Assembly (NCBI GenBank): GCA_900770325.1
Contig: CAAGKE010000192.1
Coordinates: 1-6,560 of the forward strand
Length of the DNA stretch: 6,560 nucleotides
Reading direction: 5' to 3'
From: Lachnospiraceae bacterium
Lineage (GTDB): Bacteria; Bacillota; Clostridia; Lachnospirales; Lachnospiraceae
Positions 1 through 6,560 of the stretch are shown here, piece after piece. Every line of letters begins with the position of its first letter. The stretch's first letter is position 1. The translations under genes were made by a program, and so were the position numbers. Under the pieces are notes generated by a model. It searched no databases and was not told the DNA's origin. It saw nothing but the letters and a program-made list of their open reading frames with translations.

Positions 1-1052
1 ACCGGAAGCCTGTCATACAGATCCAGAAGTTCCTTCCGTCCGAGGGTGCAGCCGGCCAGCATCATAAAGCCTGTCCTGGCCGGAAATGCGTCAAAATGCA
101 TTACATCCGGCGGATAGGGCCAGGTACTTTTATCCAGCACATACGGTGTAATGAAGTCCAGCGCCTTTTTGATGCTCTTTCCCTCCGGGGACTCGTATTC
201 CCACAGATTATCCTCCGGTTTGGAAAGCAGATGACACAGAGAAACCATATTGTCCACTATAAAGATGGAATAATTGTATGGCTTTGTGCGCCCTGTTTCC
301 CTTGGGAAGGAACCGTCCGCCGCCTCCTGCTTTAAGAGTCCCTTTTTATAGTACTCCCTGCAGAAATCCACGATCCGCTCATTATCCGTAAAGAGGGCAA
401 AGGCTGCCGCCTGTACGAAAAAGCATACGCCGTGATTATTATCCTTGTTCATCTCCTGTATGCCGTTGGCATCTGTCAGCATCCACCCCAGATAACGGGA
501 AAACCATTTTTTCAGACCGCCGCAGATCTCCTCCGTCATCGCCGCCGAGTTTTTCAGGTGTTCAACAGCAAACACCACATCTACCAGATGGAGGGTATCG
601 ATAATCCCTATCCCTCTTCCGGAACAGATTCCCAGGAGTGCCTGGGCATACTGCAGATGCGGAGCCATAAAGGTTTCCTCATCCAGGAAAAATTCCTTCA
701 AATGCTTTACGGCCCGCTCTGCGTACACTTCCTCTCCGGTCAGCACATAAGCCGACGTCAGGAACACTACATTGGTGCGCATCTGACGCATGATGATCCT
801 GTGACCGTTGAAATTATCAGGATTGGTCTGTCCGTCCCGGTGAACATAGGGCAGCCCATCCGGCGTATCGGGATTTGGCCACCAGTAGTCGCCGTTTGAG
901 TAATAATCATGGGGACCGCCCTCACTGCGCGGACTCTGTATATCTGTTATGTGGAGCACAGGGGCCTTTAAGGCCTCCTGCGCTTTTTCCAGCACCCATT
1001 CCCGGTTACGCCACCGGGGTTCTATCTTGTAAACCCTCTCATATCTGATCAT
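1..1052 (-). CDS. Alginate-lyase-superfamily (PF05426-like) protein, probably a cytoplasmic uronate polysaccharide/oligosaccharide lyase; 3' end outside window
   Basis: The frame is open from an ATG at 1052 to the window edge: 350 residues and no stop, so the C-terminus is missing. I place it in the alpha/alpha-toroid alginate lyase superfamily (PF05426; CAZy PL5/PL38-like) from three blocks. Residues 43-61 (SEGGPHDYYSNGDYWWPNP) and the following GLPYVHRDGQTNPDNFNGHR stretch resemble the N-terminal signature of 'alginate lyase family protein' entries. N205-N206-H207-G208 matches the catalytic Asn-His motif of these lyases. FPRETGRTKPYNYSIF (249-264) matches the Glu/Arg...Tyr block that follows it. 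Such enzymes cleave uronosyl 1,4-linkages by beta-elimination, leaving an unsaturated uronate. The N-terminus (MIRYERVYKIEPRWRNREWV) is charged, with no signal peptide or lipobox, so the protein is probably cytoplasmic and would act on imported oligosaccharides. It follows the UxuA-like gene by 26 bases. The frame stays open upstream of the ATG, so the start rests on the ribosome binding site. Family is fairly secure; substrate is unknown. Confidence 0.8.
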   Translation of the reverse strand, partial: MIRYERVYKIEPRWRNREWVLEKAQEALKAPVLHITDIQSPRSEGGPHDYYSNGDYWWPNPDTPDGLPYVHRDGQTNPDNFNGHRIIMRQMRTNVVFLTSAYVLTGEEVYAERAVKHLKEFFLDEETFMAPHLQYAQALLGICSGRGIGIIDTLHLVDVVFAVEHLKNSAAMTEEICGGLKKWFSRYLGWMLTDANGIQEMNKDNNHGVCFFVQAAAFALFTDNERIVDFCREYYKKGLLKQEAADGSFPRETGRTKPYNYSIFIVDNMVSLCHLLSKPEDNLWEYESPEGKSIKKALDFITPYVLDKSTWPYPPDVMHFDAFPARTGFMMLAGCTLGRKELLDLYDRLP

Positions 1053-1055
1053 ACT

Positions 1056-1065
1056 ATCACCCACT
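1056..1065 (-). promoter_or_regulatory. Ribosome binding site for the lyase-like gene
   Basis: On the minus strand AGTGGGTGAT matches the extended consensus AGGAGGTGAT at 8 of 10 positions and ends 3 bases before the ATG at 1052. The pairing uses the GGTGAT end of the consensus rather than the GGAGG core, which explains the short spacing. It favours this ATG over the in-frame GTG four codons upstream, which would overlap the site itself. Confidence 0.6.
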
Positions 1066-1078
1066 GCCTGAACTGCTG

Positions 1079-2059
1079 TTATTTATTTAATTCCGCTTTT
1101 GCACAGTTAAGAAGCGCTTTCATATATCCGGTGCTGTACGCCCAGGACGGATTTTCCCCTCCTACGCTCCCTCCCCATACCGGAACATGATCCACATGGA
1201 TCACTCCGTCATAGTCACAGCGCACAAACTGCTTCATTACCTCGTACATATCCATATATCCGTCTTCCAGCAGCGTCTCCTCAAAGTACGGCACTGTAGC
1301 GCTTACATTTCTGAAATGCACAACAAATACCTTCTTGTTTTCAACAAAATATTTGATGTCCTCCATCAGATTGCCGAAATGTTCTCCGCCCTCCAGCCAG
1401 CAGCCGATACACATTTTCATACCCAGATAGGGACTGTTGCCTGCCAGTTCAAAAGCGTGCCTGTAATCAGCAGCAGAGGTGATCAGGTTGGAAATACCGC
1501 AGAGACAGTCTACCGGCGGATCATTGGGATGAAGGGCAATCTTTAAATTCGCCTCCTCGCATACGGGCAGTACACGGTCAAGGAAATATTTGAAATTATC
1601 CCACATCTCTTCCTTTGTAAATAACCTGCCGTGGGTGTAAGGATGAGTCTTCAGCTCTTCAATGTCAACCAGACGCCCTACACCGCCTCTGGTGCAGGTG
1701 CTTACCGCAAACTTGGTGGTGAGCACCTGATTAGGCTCCCAGGTCATGTAAACCACAGGAATTCCTGCTTTTCCGAGGATCAGGTTGAATTTGTTATAAG
1801 CCTCGATGGCCTCATCGCGCCCGGGAAGTCCCAGGTGGATTTTGTCATTTTTATAAATGTGCACGTTGCCTGCATCCGTTACCTCCAGCCCGAACTTATC
1901 CAGACGGTCCTTGAACTTCATAACAGAATCATAGTCGGTGTGCTCATCCTTAAAAATAACGTATACGTATTTAACGCCCATCTGTTTGATAAACAATAAC
2001 TGTTCATCGGTATAGTCAGATACTACTTTGGACTGTACTTTGATCTTATCTCCCAGCAT
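1079..2059 (-). CDS. UxuA-like (mannonate dehydratase family) TIM-barrel metalloenzyme
   Basis: The 326-residue protein belongs to the PF03786/UxuA family. UxuA dehydrates D-mannonate to 2-keto-3-deoxy-D-gluconate in hexuronate catabolism, using a divalent metal (Mn2+ in characterised enzymes), in the cytoplasm. Family motifs seen are KIALHPNDPP (173-182), GMKMCIGC (213-220), VVHFRNV (246-252), an acidic EDGYMDMYEVM block (265-275) and DHVP (290-293). The four expected metal ligands all have counterparts, His177, Cys217, His248 and Asp290, with spacings close to those I recall for the Streptococcus suis enzyme. His291 follows Asp290 as in the catalytic Asp-His pair. It differs from true UxuA in length (E. 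coli about 394, Bacillus about 360 residues), and the usual RPDHG reads VDHVP. It may therefore dehydrate or isomerise a different aldonate. The ATG has AAGGGGG at 2068-2074, 8 bases upstream. It lies 29 bases after the binding-protein stop and 26 bases before the lyase-like gene. Family is confident; exact reaction is not. Confidence 0.88.
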   Translation of the reverse strand: MLGDKIKVQSKVVSDYTDEQLLFIKQMGVKYVYVIFKDEHTDYDSVMKFKDRLDKFGLEVTDAGNVHIYKNDKIHLGLPGRDEAIEAYNKFNLILGKAGIPVVYMTWEPNQVLTTKFAVSTCTRGGVGRLVDIEELKTHPYTHGRLFTKEEMWDNFKYFLDRVLPVCEEANLKIALHPNDPPVDCLCGISNLITSAADYRHAFELAGNSPYLGMKMCIGCWLEGGEHFGNLMEDIKYFVENKKVFVVHFRNVSATVPYFEETLLEDGYMDMYEVMKQFVRCDYDGVIHVDHVPVWGGSVGGENPSWAYSTGYMKALLNCAKAELNK

Positions 2060-2088
2060 AAATCGGTCCCCCTTAATTCAAGTATTGA

Positions 2089-3726
2089 TTATTTCGTCCA
2101 GTGAACTGCCTCCGGTGTCCACTGCTCCAGACTTACATTGTAAATACCGCTGTCTGCCAGACCAGGTGCCGCAAAGGACTGATAGTAAACAACTGCCAGA
2201 GGAGTAATCATAACATAATCCTGTACCAGAGCCTTTGCCGCCTTCTGCAGATTTTCCTTCTTTTCATCGATGGTCTTTGCTGCTCTTGCTGCGAAGAGAG
2301 GTTCCTCAAATTCTGCAGGACGCAGCATAATTCCATGGTTCTTGATACCCTCAGAAGAATACAGACGGATGTAGTTGTTCGTGAAATCCATTTTGCTGGC
2401 GCCGCGGTTTGCGATAAAGCCGTCAATATCATCTTCCTTCTGCATTGCTGCCAGCGCGGAGCTGTCAATTGTTTCAACCTTTGCGGTAATACCGATCTGA
2501 GCCAGGATTGCCTGGAATGCAGTTGCGGTATCGTTATCCTGTGCCTTTGTATAAATAGTGGTTTCAAATCCGTTTGGATAGCCAGCCTCCGTCAACAGCT
2601 GCTTTGCAGTATCCAGATTGTACTCATAGAACTCAGCATCCGGAGAATATGCCCAAGAGTCAGAGGTACAGAACAGAGGAGTTGCCTCGCCCATGCCGCC
2701 GGATAATGCCTTGGCTACATTATCCCACTGAATCGCGTGCATTACAGCCTGACGTACCTTCAGATCACCCATTGGATGCTCTGCACTCTTGCTGTTCCAG
2801 ATAATGTGCTTGATATCAGCTACGTTTGCATTTTTACGTCCGATGCTCTCAAAGCCTGCCTGTTTGATGTTGTTGATAATTGCCTCGTTCTCAAACTTCA
2901 TGGCAACACCGACTTCCTTGTTTAACAGAGCGGACATCATGGTATTGGTATCCATAATAATATCGATCTCCAGATGATCCAGATGAGGAAGTCCTTCGAT
3001 TCTGTAATTCTCATTCTTGTTGTATGTGATCTTGTTATCTGTTACAAAAGATTCCAGAACGAATGGACCGGTACCTACTGCATGGGTCTTGCACCACTCT
3101 TCACCGTTCTCTTCGTAAGCCTTCTTGGAACAGATATAGATGTCACCAATTACATTGTCCCAGTTGTTTGCCCAGTTCTCATACTGAATCACAACTGTAC
3201 GTTCATCCTCCACCTTCACTTCCTTGGGAGATCCGATCTCGCTGGCCTTTCCGTTATCGATATACTGCTGGATGTTCCATGCTACTGCCTCAGCATCACA
3301 GGGAGATCCATCCGTAAACTGTACCCCTTCTCTCAGCTTGATAGTGAAAGTCAGTGCATCCGGATCCGTTACAAATTCTTCTGCCAGCCAGGGATAGTAG
3401 TTTCCTTCCTCATCTGCACGTCCCAAAGACTCCAGAACAGGCTGTACACCAAAACGGTCACTGGTGGTAGTGGACTGAGGCATAAAGAAGGTATTGTGAG
3501 GCTGAGGAATCGCAATTGTCAGGCTTCCGCCCTCCTGGACCTCTCCGTCAGCTTCTCCCGCTGCCTCACTTGCTGCCTCAGAAGCAGCTTCACTTCCTGC
3601 TGCCTCGCTTGCCGCCGGTGCAGCCGCTGTTGTTTCCGCAGGCTTCCCGCCTCCGCAGCCGCTTACCATACCTGCTGTCATAGCTGCTGCCAATGCCAGT
3701 GATACGACTTTCTTTGTCAATTTCAT
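2089..3726 (-). CDS. Family 5 extracellular solute-binding lipoprotein (DppA/OppA class)
   Basis: This 545-residue protein is the capture component of the ABC importer, held on the outer face of the membrane by a lipid anchor. A signal peptide (KK at 5-6, hydrophobic core 7-20) ends in the lipobox VSGC, with Cys24 the lipidated residue. An Ala/Ser/Glu-rich linker covers about 28-66. The mature domain begins near residue 68 and shows SBP_bac_5 (PF00496) hallmarks: LTFTIKLREGVQFTDGSPCD (125-144), GTGPFVLESF (218-227), VRQAVMHAI (324-332) and the YNLDTAKQLLTEAGYPNGFE block (369-388). Length is normal for the family. Family members bind peptides, nickel/heme, opines or oligosaccharides, so the fold does not give the ligand. 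The neighbouring uronate enzymes suggest a uronic-acid-containing sugar (inference). AAGGAGG at 3736-3742, 9 bases before the ATG, fixes the start. Unlike the usual dppABCDF order, it follows the ATPase gene instead of leading the operon, with a hairpin between them. Confidence 0.95.
   Translation of the reverse strand: MKLTKKVVSLALAAAMTAGMVSGCGGGKPAETTAAAPAASEAAGSEAASEAASEAAGEADGEVQEGGSLTIAIPQPHNTFFMPQSTTTSDRFGVQPVLESLGRADEEGNYYPWLAEEFVTDPDALTFTIKLREGVQFTDGSPCDAEAVAWNIQQYIDNGKASEIGSPKEVKVEDERTVVIQYENWANNWDNVIGDIYICSKKAYEENGEEWCKTHAVGTGPFVLESFVTDNKITYNKNENYRIEGLPHLDHLEIDIIMDTNTMMSALLNKEVGVAMKFENEAIINNIKQAGFESIGRKNANVADIKHIIWNSKSAEHPMGDLKVRQAVMHAIQWDNVAKALSGGMGEATPLFCTSDSWAYSPDAEFYEYNLDTAKQLLTEAGYPNGFETTIYTKAQDNDTATAFQAILAQIGITAKVETIDSSALAAMQKEDDIDGFIANRGASKMDFTNNYIRLYSSEGIKNHGIMLRPAEFEEPLFAARAAKTIDEKKENLQKAAKALVQDYVMITPLAVVYYQSFAAPGLADSGIYNVSLEQWTPEAVHWTK
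3559..3609 (-). repeat. Imperfect in-frame repeat encoding the SEAA linker of the lipoprotein
   Basis: Residues 40-56 of the lipoprotein contain four copies of Ser-Glu-Ala-Ala (40-43, 45-48, 49-52, 53-56), the first two separated by Gly44. The 12-base units vary in Ser, Glu and Ala codons. The segment follows the lipid-anchored Cys24 and precedes the folded domain, so it is probably a flexible tether spanning the cell-wall-proximal space. Repeats of this type can vary in copy number between strains. Confidence 0.75.
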
Positions 3727-3750
3727 AAATATTTTCCTCCTTTTATTTCA

Positions 3751-3785
3751 GGTCCGCTCCGGATACCGTCTCCGGAGCCCGGACC
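3751..3785 (-). promoter_or_regulatory. Intergenic hairpin between the ATPase and binding-protein genes
   Basis: GGTCCG (3751-3756) pairs with CGGACC (3780-3785), and CTCCGGA (3757-3763) pairs with TCCGGAG (3771-3777). This gives a 13-bp GC-rich stem with a two-base bulge (3778-3779) and a 7-base loop. In the minus-strand transcript the hairpin is followed by TGAAATAAAAGGAGG, not a U-tract, so it is not a canonical intrinsic terminator for the operon. It ends 8 bases before the AAGGAGG site of the lipoprotein gene and leaves that site free. A likely role is RNA processing or stabilisation that raises lipoprotein mRNA relative to the transporter genes; partial attenuation is an alternative. 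Read on the plus strand it is followed by TTTTT at 3790-3794, so it could terminate antisense transcription. Confidence 0.65.
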
Positions 3786-3805
3786 AATATTTTTCTTGTC
3801 AGCTC

Positions 3806-5833
3806 TTATTTCTCATACAGGAAGCAGGCCACCTCATGACCTCCTCCCACATCCTTCAGAACAGGAACCTCTTTACGGCAGCGGTCACATGCATGGGCAC
3901 AGCGGTCGTTAAAAGGACATCCGGCCGGACGATTGGTCAGACTGGGCACCTCACCCCGGATCGGTACCCTCTCTCTTGTGGCCTCCACTGCCGGATCTGC
4001 AACCGGAACGGCACTGAGCAGTGTCTTTGTATACGGGTGAAGAGTGTTGTTATAAAGCTCATCACACTCGGCGATTTCAACCACACGCCCCAGATACATC
4101 ACCAGAATACGGTTGCTGATATGCTTTACCACAGCCAGATCATGCGCAATAAACAGATAAGTCAGGCCCAGCTTGGACTGCAGCTCTTCCAGCAGATTGA
4201 TGATCTGCGCCTGAATGGAAACATCCAGTGCAGAAATGGGCTCGTCGCAGATAATCATATCCGGATTGGAGGATAATGCCCTGGCAATACCGATCCTCTG
4301 TCTCTGACCGCCGGAAAACTCATGAGGCACTCTGTATTTTAATGCAGGATCCAGGCCTACAATACGGAACAGCTCGTCTACTCTCGCATTATATTCCTCC
4401 CGGTTTTTCACTAATTTGTGAAGAAGCAGAGACTCGCCCACAATGGACTCGGCTGTCTGCCTGGGATCCAGGGAGGAGAATGGATCCTGGAAGATCATGG
4501 CGATCCGCTTCCGGTACGGATACATCTCCTTATCATTGAAATTTGCAATGTCGGTACCGCCGAAAATGATCTTGCCCGCCTCCGGCTTGTACACTCTCAT
4601 AATACAGCGCGCCAGGGTAGTCTTTCCGCAGCCGGACTCGCCTACAATGCCCAGGGTCTCACCCTTTCTCGCATAAAAGCTGATATCCTCAATGGCTTTT
4701 ACCTCGCCCACCTTCCGGCGCATCATTCCTTTATAGATCGGGAAATATTTCCTTACATCCTTTACATCCAGACAGAGCTCCTCGCCCACCACGATCTTCG
4801 GAGCTTTTTTGATCTCCTTCGCTGCAATCTCTGCCGCCTTCATTGCCTTTTCCTCCTCTGTCAGGTGACAGGCAGCAAAATGATCCTTCTCCAGCTCCTT
4901 AAGCTCCGGCTTTCTGCAGCCTTTGCACTTTTCCATCCGATACTCACAGCGTTCATAGAAGGGACAGTACTGCGGACGGGTGGCAGGGTTCGGCGGAAGC
5001 CCCTCAATGGGGATCAGTATACGGTCCTTGGGATCATCCAGCCTTGGGATGGCACGCAGCAGAGCTCTGGTATAGGGATGCTCCGGATTTGCGAAAAGCC
5101 GCTTCGCATCCGTTGTCTCCACTACGCTTCCGGAATACATTACGTAAATCCTCTCGGCAAATCTGGCTACGATTCCCAGGTTGTGAGTCACGATGATCAC
5201 TGCCGTATTGGTCTTTTTGGCAATGTCGCGTATCATCTCCAGAAGCTGTGCCTGGGTGGTAACATCAAGTGCCGTGGTAGCCTCGTCCGCAACCAGAACC
5301 GTGGGCTCCGAGGACATTGCCATGGCTATCATGATACGCTGGCGCATACCGCCGGAAAACTGCTGGGGATAATAATTAAAACGCTGCTCCGCATCCGGGA
5401 TATTCACCAGCTTTAACATCTCAATGGTGCGCTTTTTCGCCTCTTCCCGGCTCAAATGCAGATGCTCCATAATATTCTCCTGGATCTGATAACCGATGGT
5501 CAGAACCGGGTTCAGGGAAGTCATGGGCTCCTGAAAGATCATACTGACCTTTCCGCCTCTCATATGGCGCATCTCCTCACTTTCAGGACCATACTCCAGC
5601 ATGTTTTTATCATTTCCCTGAATGTAAACCTCTCCTCCGGTGATCCTGCCGGGGGAGCTGATCAGCTGCAGCATGCTCATCATGGTCACGGACTTGCCGC
5701 TTCCCGACTCGCCTACGATTCCGATGATCTCACCGGGATCGATATACATGGACACGCCGTCTACTGCCTTTACCAGCTGACCGTCTGTCTTAAAACAGGT
5801 CTGTATATTCTTGATTTCCAACAAATGTTCCAT
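3806..5833 (-). CDS. Fused DppD-DppF-type ABC transporter ATPase with two nucleotide-binding domains
   Basis: This 675-residue cytoplasmic protein powers the importer. It joins in one chain the two ATPases that are usually separate (DppD/DppF or OppD/OppF). First half: Walker A GESGSGKS (41-48), Q-loop Gln101, signature SGGMRQ (160-165), Walker B ending D183-E184, switch His217. Second half: Walker A GESGCGKT (398-405), Q-loop Gln449, signature SGGQRQ (507-512), Walker B D530-E531, switch His564. Both sites look competent. Each half ends in the oligopeptide-transporter C-terminal domain with four spaced Cys: C290, C296, C303, C322 and C639, C645, C652, C670. A charged linker (about 325-350) joins the halves. 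E. coli YejF is a known fused relative but shorter (about 530 residues). The ATG has AAGGAG at 5843-5848, 9 bases upstream, and the gene starts 31 bases after the permease stop. Confidence 0.96.
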   Translation of the reverse strand: MEHLLEIKNIQTCFKTDGQLVKAVDGVSMYIDPGEIIGIVGESGSGKSVTMMSMLQLISSPGRITGGEVYIQGNDKNMLEYGPESEEMRHMRGGKVSMIFQEPMTSLNPVLTIGYQIQENIMEHLHLSREEAKKRTIEMLKLVNIPDAEQRFNYYPQQFSGGMRQRIMIAMAMSSEPTVLVADEATTALDVTTQAQLLEMIRDIAKKTNTAVIIVTHNLGIVARFAERIYVMYSGSVVETTDAKRLFANPEHPYTRALLRAIPRLDDPKDRILIPIEGLPPNPATRPQYCPFYERCEYRMEKCKGCRKPELKELEKDHFAACHLTEEEKAMKAAEIAAKEIKKAPKIVVGEELCLDVKDVRKYFPIYKGMMRRKVGEVKAIEDISFYARKGETLGIVGESGCGKTTLARCIMRVYKPEAGKIIFGGTDIANFNDKEMYPYRKRIAMIFQDPFSSLDPRQTAESIVGESLLLHKLVKNREEYNARVDELFRIVGLDPALKYRVPHEFSGGQRQRIGIARALSSNPDMIICDEPISALDVSIQAQIINLLEELQSKLGLTYLFIAHDLAVVKHISNRILVMYLGRVVEIAECDELYNNTLHPYTKTLLSAVPVADPAVEATRERVPIRGEVPSLTNRPAGCPFNDRCAHACDRCRKEVPVLKDVGGGHEVACFLYEK

Positions 5834-5864
5834 TCTGATCTGCTCCTTTCAACAATGCTGCAGG

Positions 5865-6560
5865 TTATACCTCACCTCTGAGTCTGGGGTCAAGGGCATC
5901 ACGGACGCCGTCACCGAACATATTGAGGCAGATAACCAGAACTGCCACGCATATACCGGGTGTCAGAGCAAATACAGGGTTCTGCATCAGATACATGCGG
6001 CCCTCACTTACCATGCTTCCCCAGGAAGCGGTAGGAGCGCTGATTCCCAGTCCCAGAAAGCTTAAGCCGGCCTCCGCCAGAATGGTGGAACCAACCTGCT
6101 GGGTCATCATTACAATGATCGGAGAAATACTGTTGGGAAGGATATGCTTGAACATCAGGCGGAAATCCTTGTTGCCCTGGAGCTTTCCCGCCATGATATA
6201 ATCTGACTGTTTAATTGTCAGCACCTGGCCTCTCATCATACGCACATAACCTGCCATGGATGAGATACCCAGAATGATCGCCAGATTGCGGATACCGCTT
6301 CCGAATACGGCCGTCAGAGCCATAGCCAGGATGATCTGAGGGATGGCGCGGACAGCCTCCATGATTCGGGTGATCACATCATCCACGATCCCGCCGAAGT
6401 ATCCGGCCACCATGCCGAAAAACGTACCGATGGCGCAGGCGATCGCAACAGCCAGCACACCGATGATCAGGCTAACTCTGGTTCCGTAGATAATACGGCT
6501 GAGAACATCGCGCCCATAGTTATCTGTTCCCAGAAGGTGAGCGCTGCTGGGCCCCTGAAG
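5865..6560 (-). CDS. DppC/OppC-type ABC transporter permease, 5' end outside window
   Basis: The frame is open from the window edge to the TAA at 5867-5865, giving 231 residues. DppC-type permeases are about 280-310 residues, so roughly the first 60-70 residues, including the first membrane helix, lie beyond the window. The GTG at 6458 is internal, because upstream codons already encode the conserved HLLGTDNYGRDVLSRIIYG block (visible residues 8-26), a DppC hallmark. Hydrophobic segments lie near visible residues 29-53, 70-87, 92-106, 144-163 and 199-215. The cytoplasmic coupling (EAA-type) loop spans 124-143, starting AGKLQG and ending HILPN, and contacts the ATPase. GLSFLGLGISAPTASWGSMV (165-184) is also typical of DppC. 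It would form the channel with a DppB-type partner, not seen here and probably encoded just upstream. Confidence 0.95.
   Translation of the reverse strand, partial: LQGPSSAHLLGTDNYGRDVLSRIIYGTRVSLIIGVLAVAIACAIGTFFGMVAGYFGGIVDDVITRIMEAVRAIPQIILAMALTAVFGSGIRNLAIILGISSMAGYVRMMRGQVLTIKQSDYIMAGKLQGNKDFRLMFKHILPNSISPIIVMMTQQVGSTILAEAGLSFLGLGISAPTASWGSMVSEGRMYLMQNPVFALTPGICVAVLVICLNMFGDGVRDALDPRLRGEV

Noticed and set aside
432..899. Open plus-strand frame of 155 codons in the left 1 kb
   Set aside because: The opposite strand has a 350-codon uninterrupted frame with alginate-lyase-family motifs and a ribosome binding site, which explains this region much better.
2208..2567. Minus-strand open frame of 119 codons inside the binding-protein gene
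   Set aside because: It is a shifted-frame shadow of the lipoprotein gene, Arg/Gln-rich and without a domain or start signal.
2974..3702. Open plus-strand frame of 242 codons, Cys/Leu/Arg-rich
   Set aside because: It is antisense to the binding lipoprotein. Its Cys/Arg-rich end is simply the complement of the Ala/Ser/Glu linker and signal-peptide codons.
3751..3800. Rho-independent terminator of the operon
   Set aside because: The T-run lies on the plus-strand side of the hairpin. In the minus-strand transcript the stem is followed by an A-rich stretch and the ribosome binding site of the next gene.
3786..3812. Internal promoter before the lipoprotein gene (CTGACA resembles a -35 box)
   Set aside because: No -10-like hexamer lies at about 16-18 bases. 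That position falls inside the GC-rich hairpin.
4418..5416. Open plus-strand frame of 332 codons
   Set aside because: It lies fully antisense to the fused ATPase, whose Walker, signature and Cys motifs are intact across the same bases. Its translation shows no recognisable domain and no clear ribosome binding site.
5865..6458. Permease starting at the GTG at 6458
   Set aside because: The 34 codons upstream to the window edge are in frame and encode the conserved LGTD-x-x-GRDVLSR block of DppC proteins, so the GTG is an internal Val codon.

Overview
The window looks like part of one operon, transcribed entirely on the minus strand (right to left). It probably comes from an anaerobic gut-type Firmicute of the Lachnospiraceae/Clostridia kind. 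That placement is inferred from strong AAGGAGG-type ribosome binding sites, a lipoprotein with an Ala/Ser/Glu-rich linker after the lipobox Cys, the fused double ABC ATPase and moderate GC. No rRNA or marker gene is present, so the taxonomy is only suggestive.

Layout in transcription order: (1) 6560-5865, the C-terminal 231 residues of a DppC/OppC-type permease whose 5' end lies beyond the window. (2) 5833-3806, a 675-residue fused DppD-DppF-type ATPase with two complete nucleotide-binding domains and a four-Cys motif after each. (3) A 79-base gap holding a strong bulged hairpin. (4) 3726-2089, a family 5 (SBP_bac_5) solute-binding lipoprotein. (5) 2059-1079, a UxuA/mannonate-dehydratase-like TIM-barrel enzyme. 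(6) 1052 to the left edge, the first 350 residues of an alginate-lyase-superfamily (PF05426-like, PL5/PL38-like) protein, cut by the window edge. Gaps between genes are 26-79 bases and each gene has its own ribosome binding site. I see no terminator or convincing promoter. No stretch over 300 bases lacks a gene, and I see no RNA genes, insertion sequences or CRISPR.

Taken together, a transporter of the 'peptide/nickel' class is linked to two enzymes expected to act on uronic acids. The simplest reading is that the lipoprotein captures a uronic-acid-containing oligosaccharide or glycoside outside the cell. The permease and ATPase would then import it, the lyase-like protein (no signal peptide visible, so probably cytoplasmic) would cleave it, and the UxuA-like enzyme would dehydrate a derived aldonate toward a 2-keto-3-deoxy sugar acid. 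The family assignments are well supported by motifs. The substrate and the joint pathway are inference.
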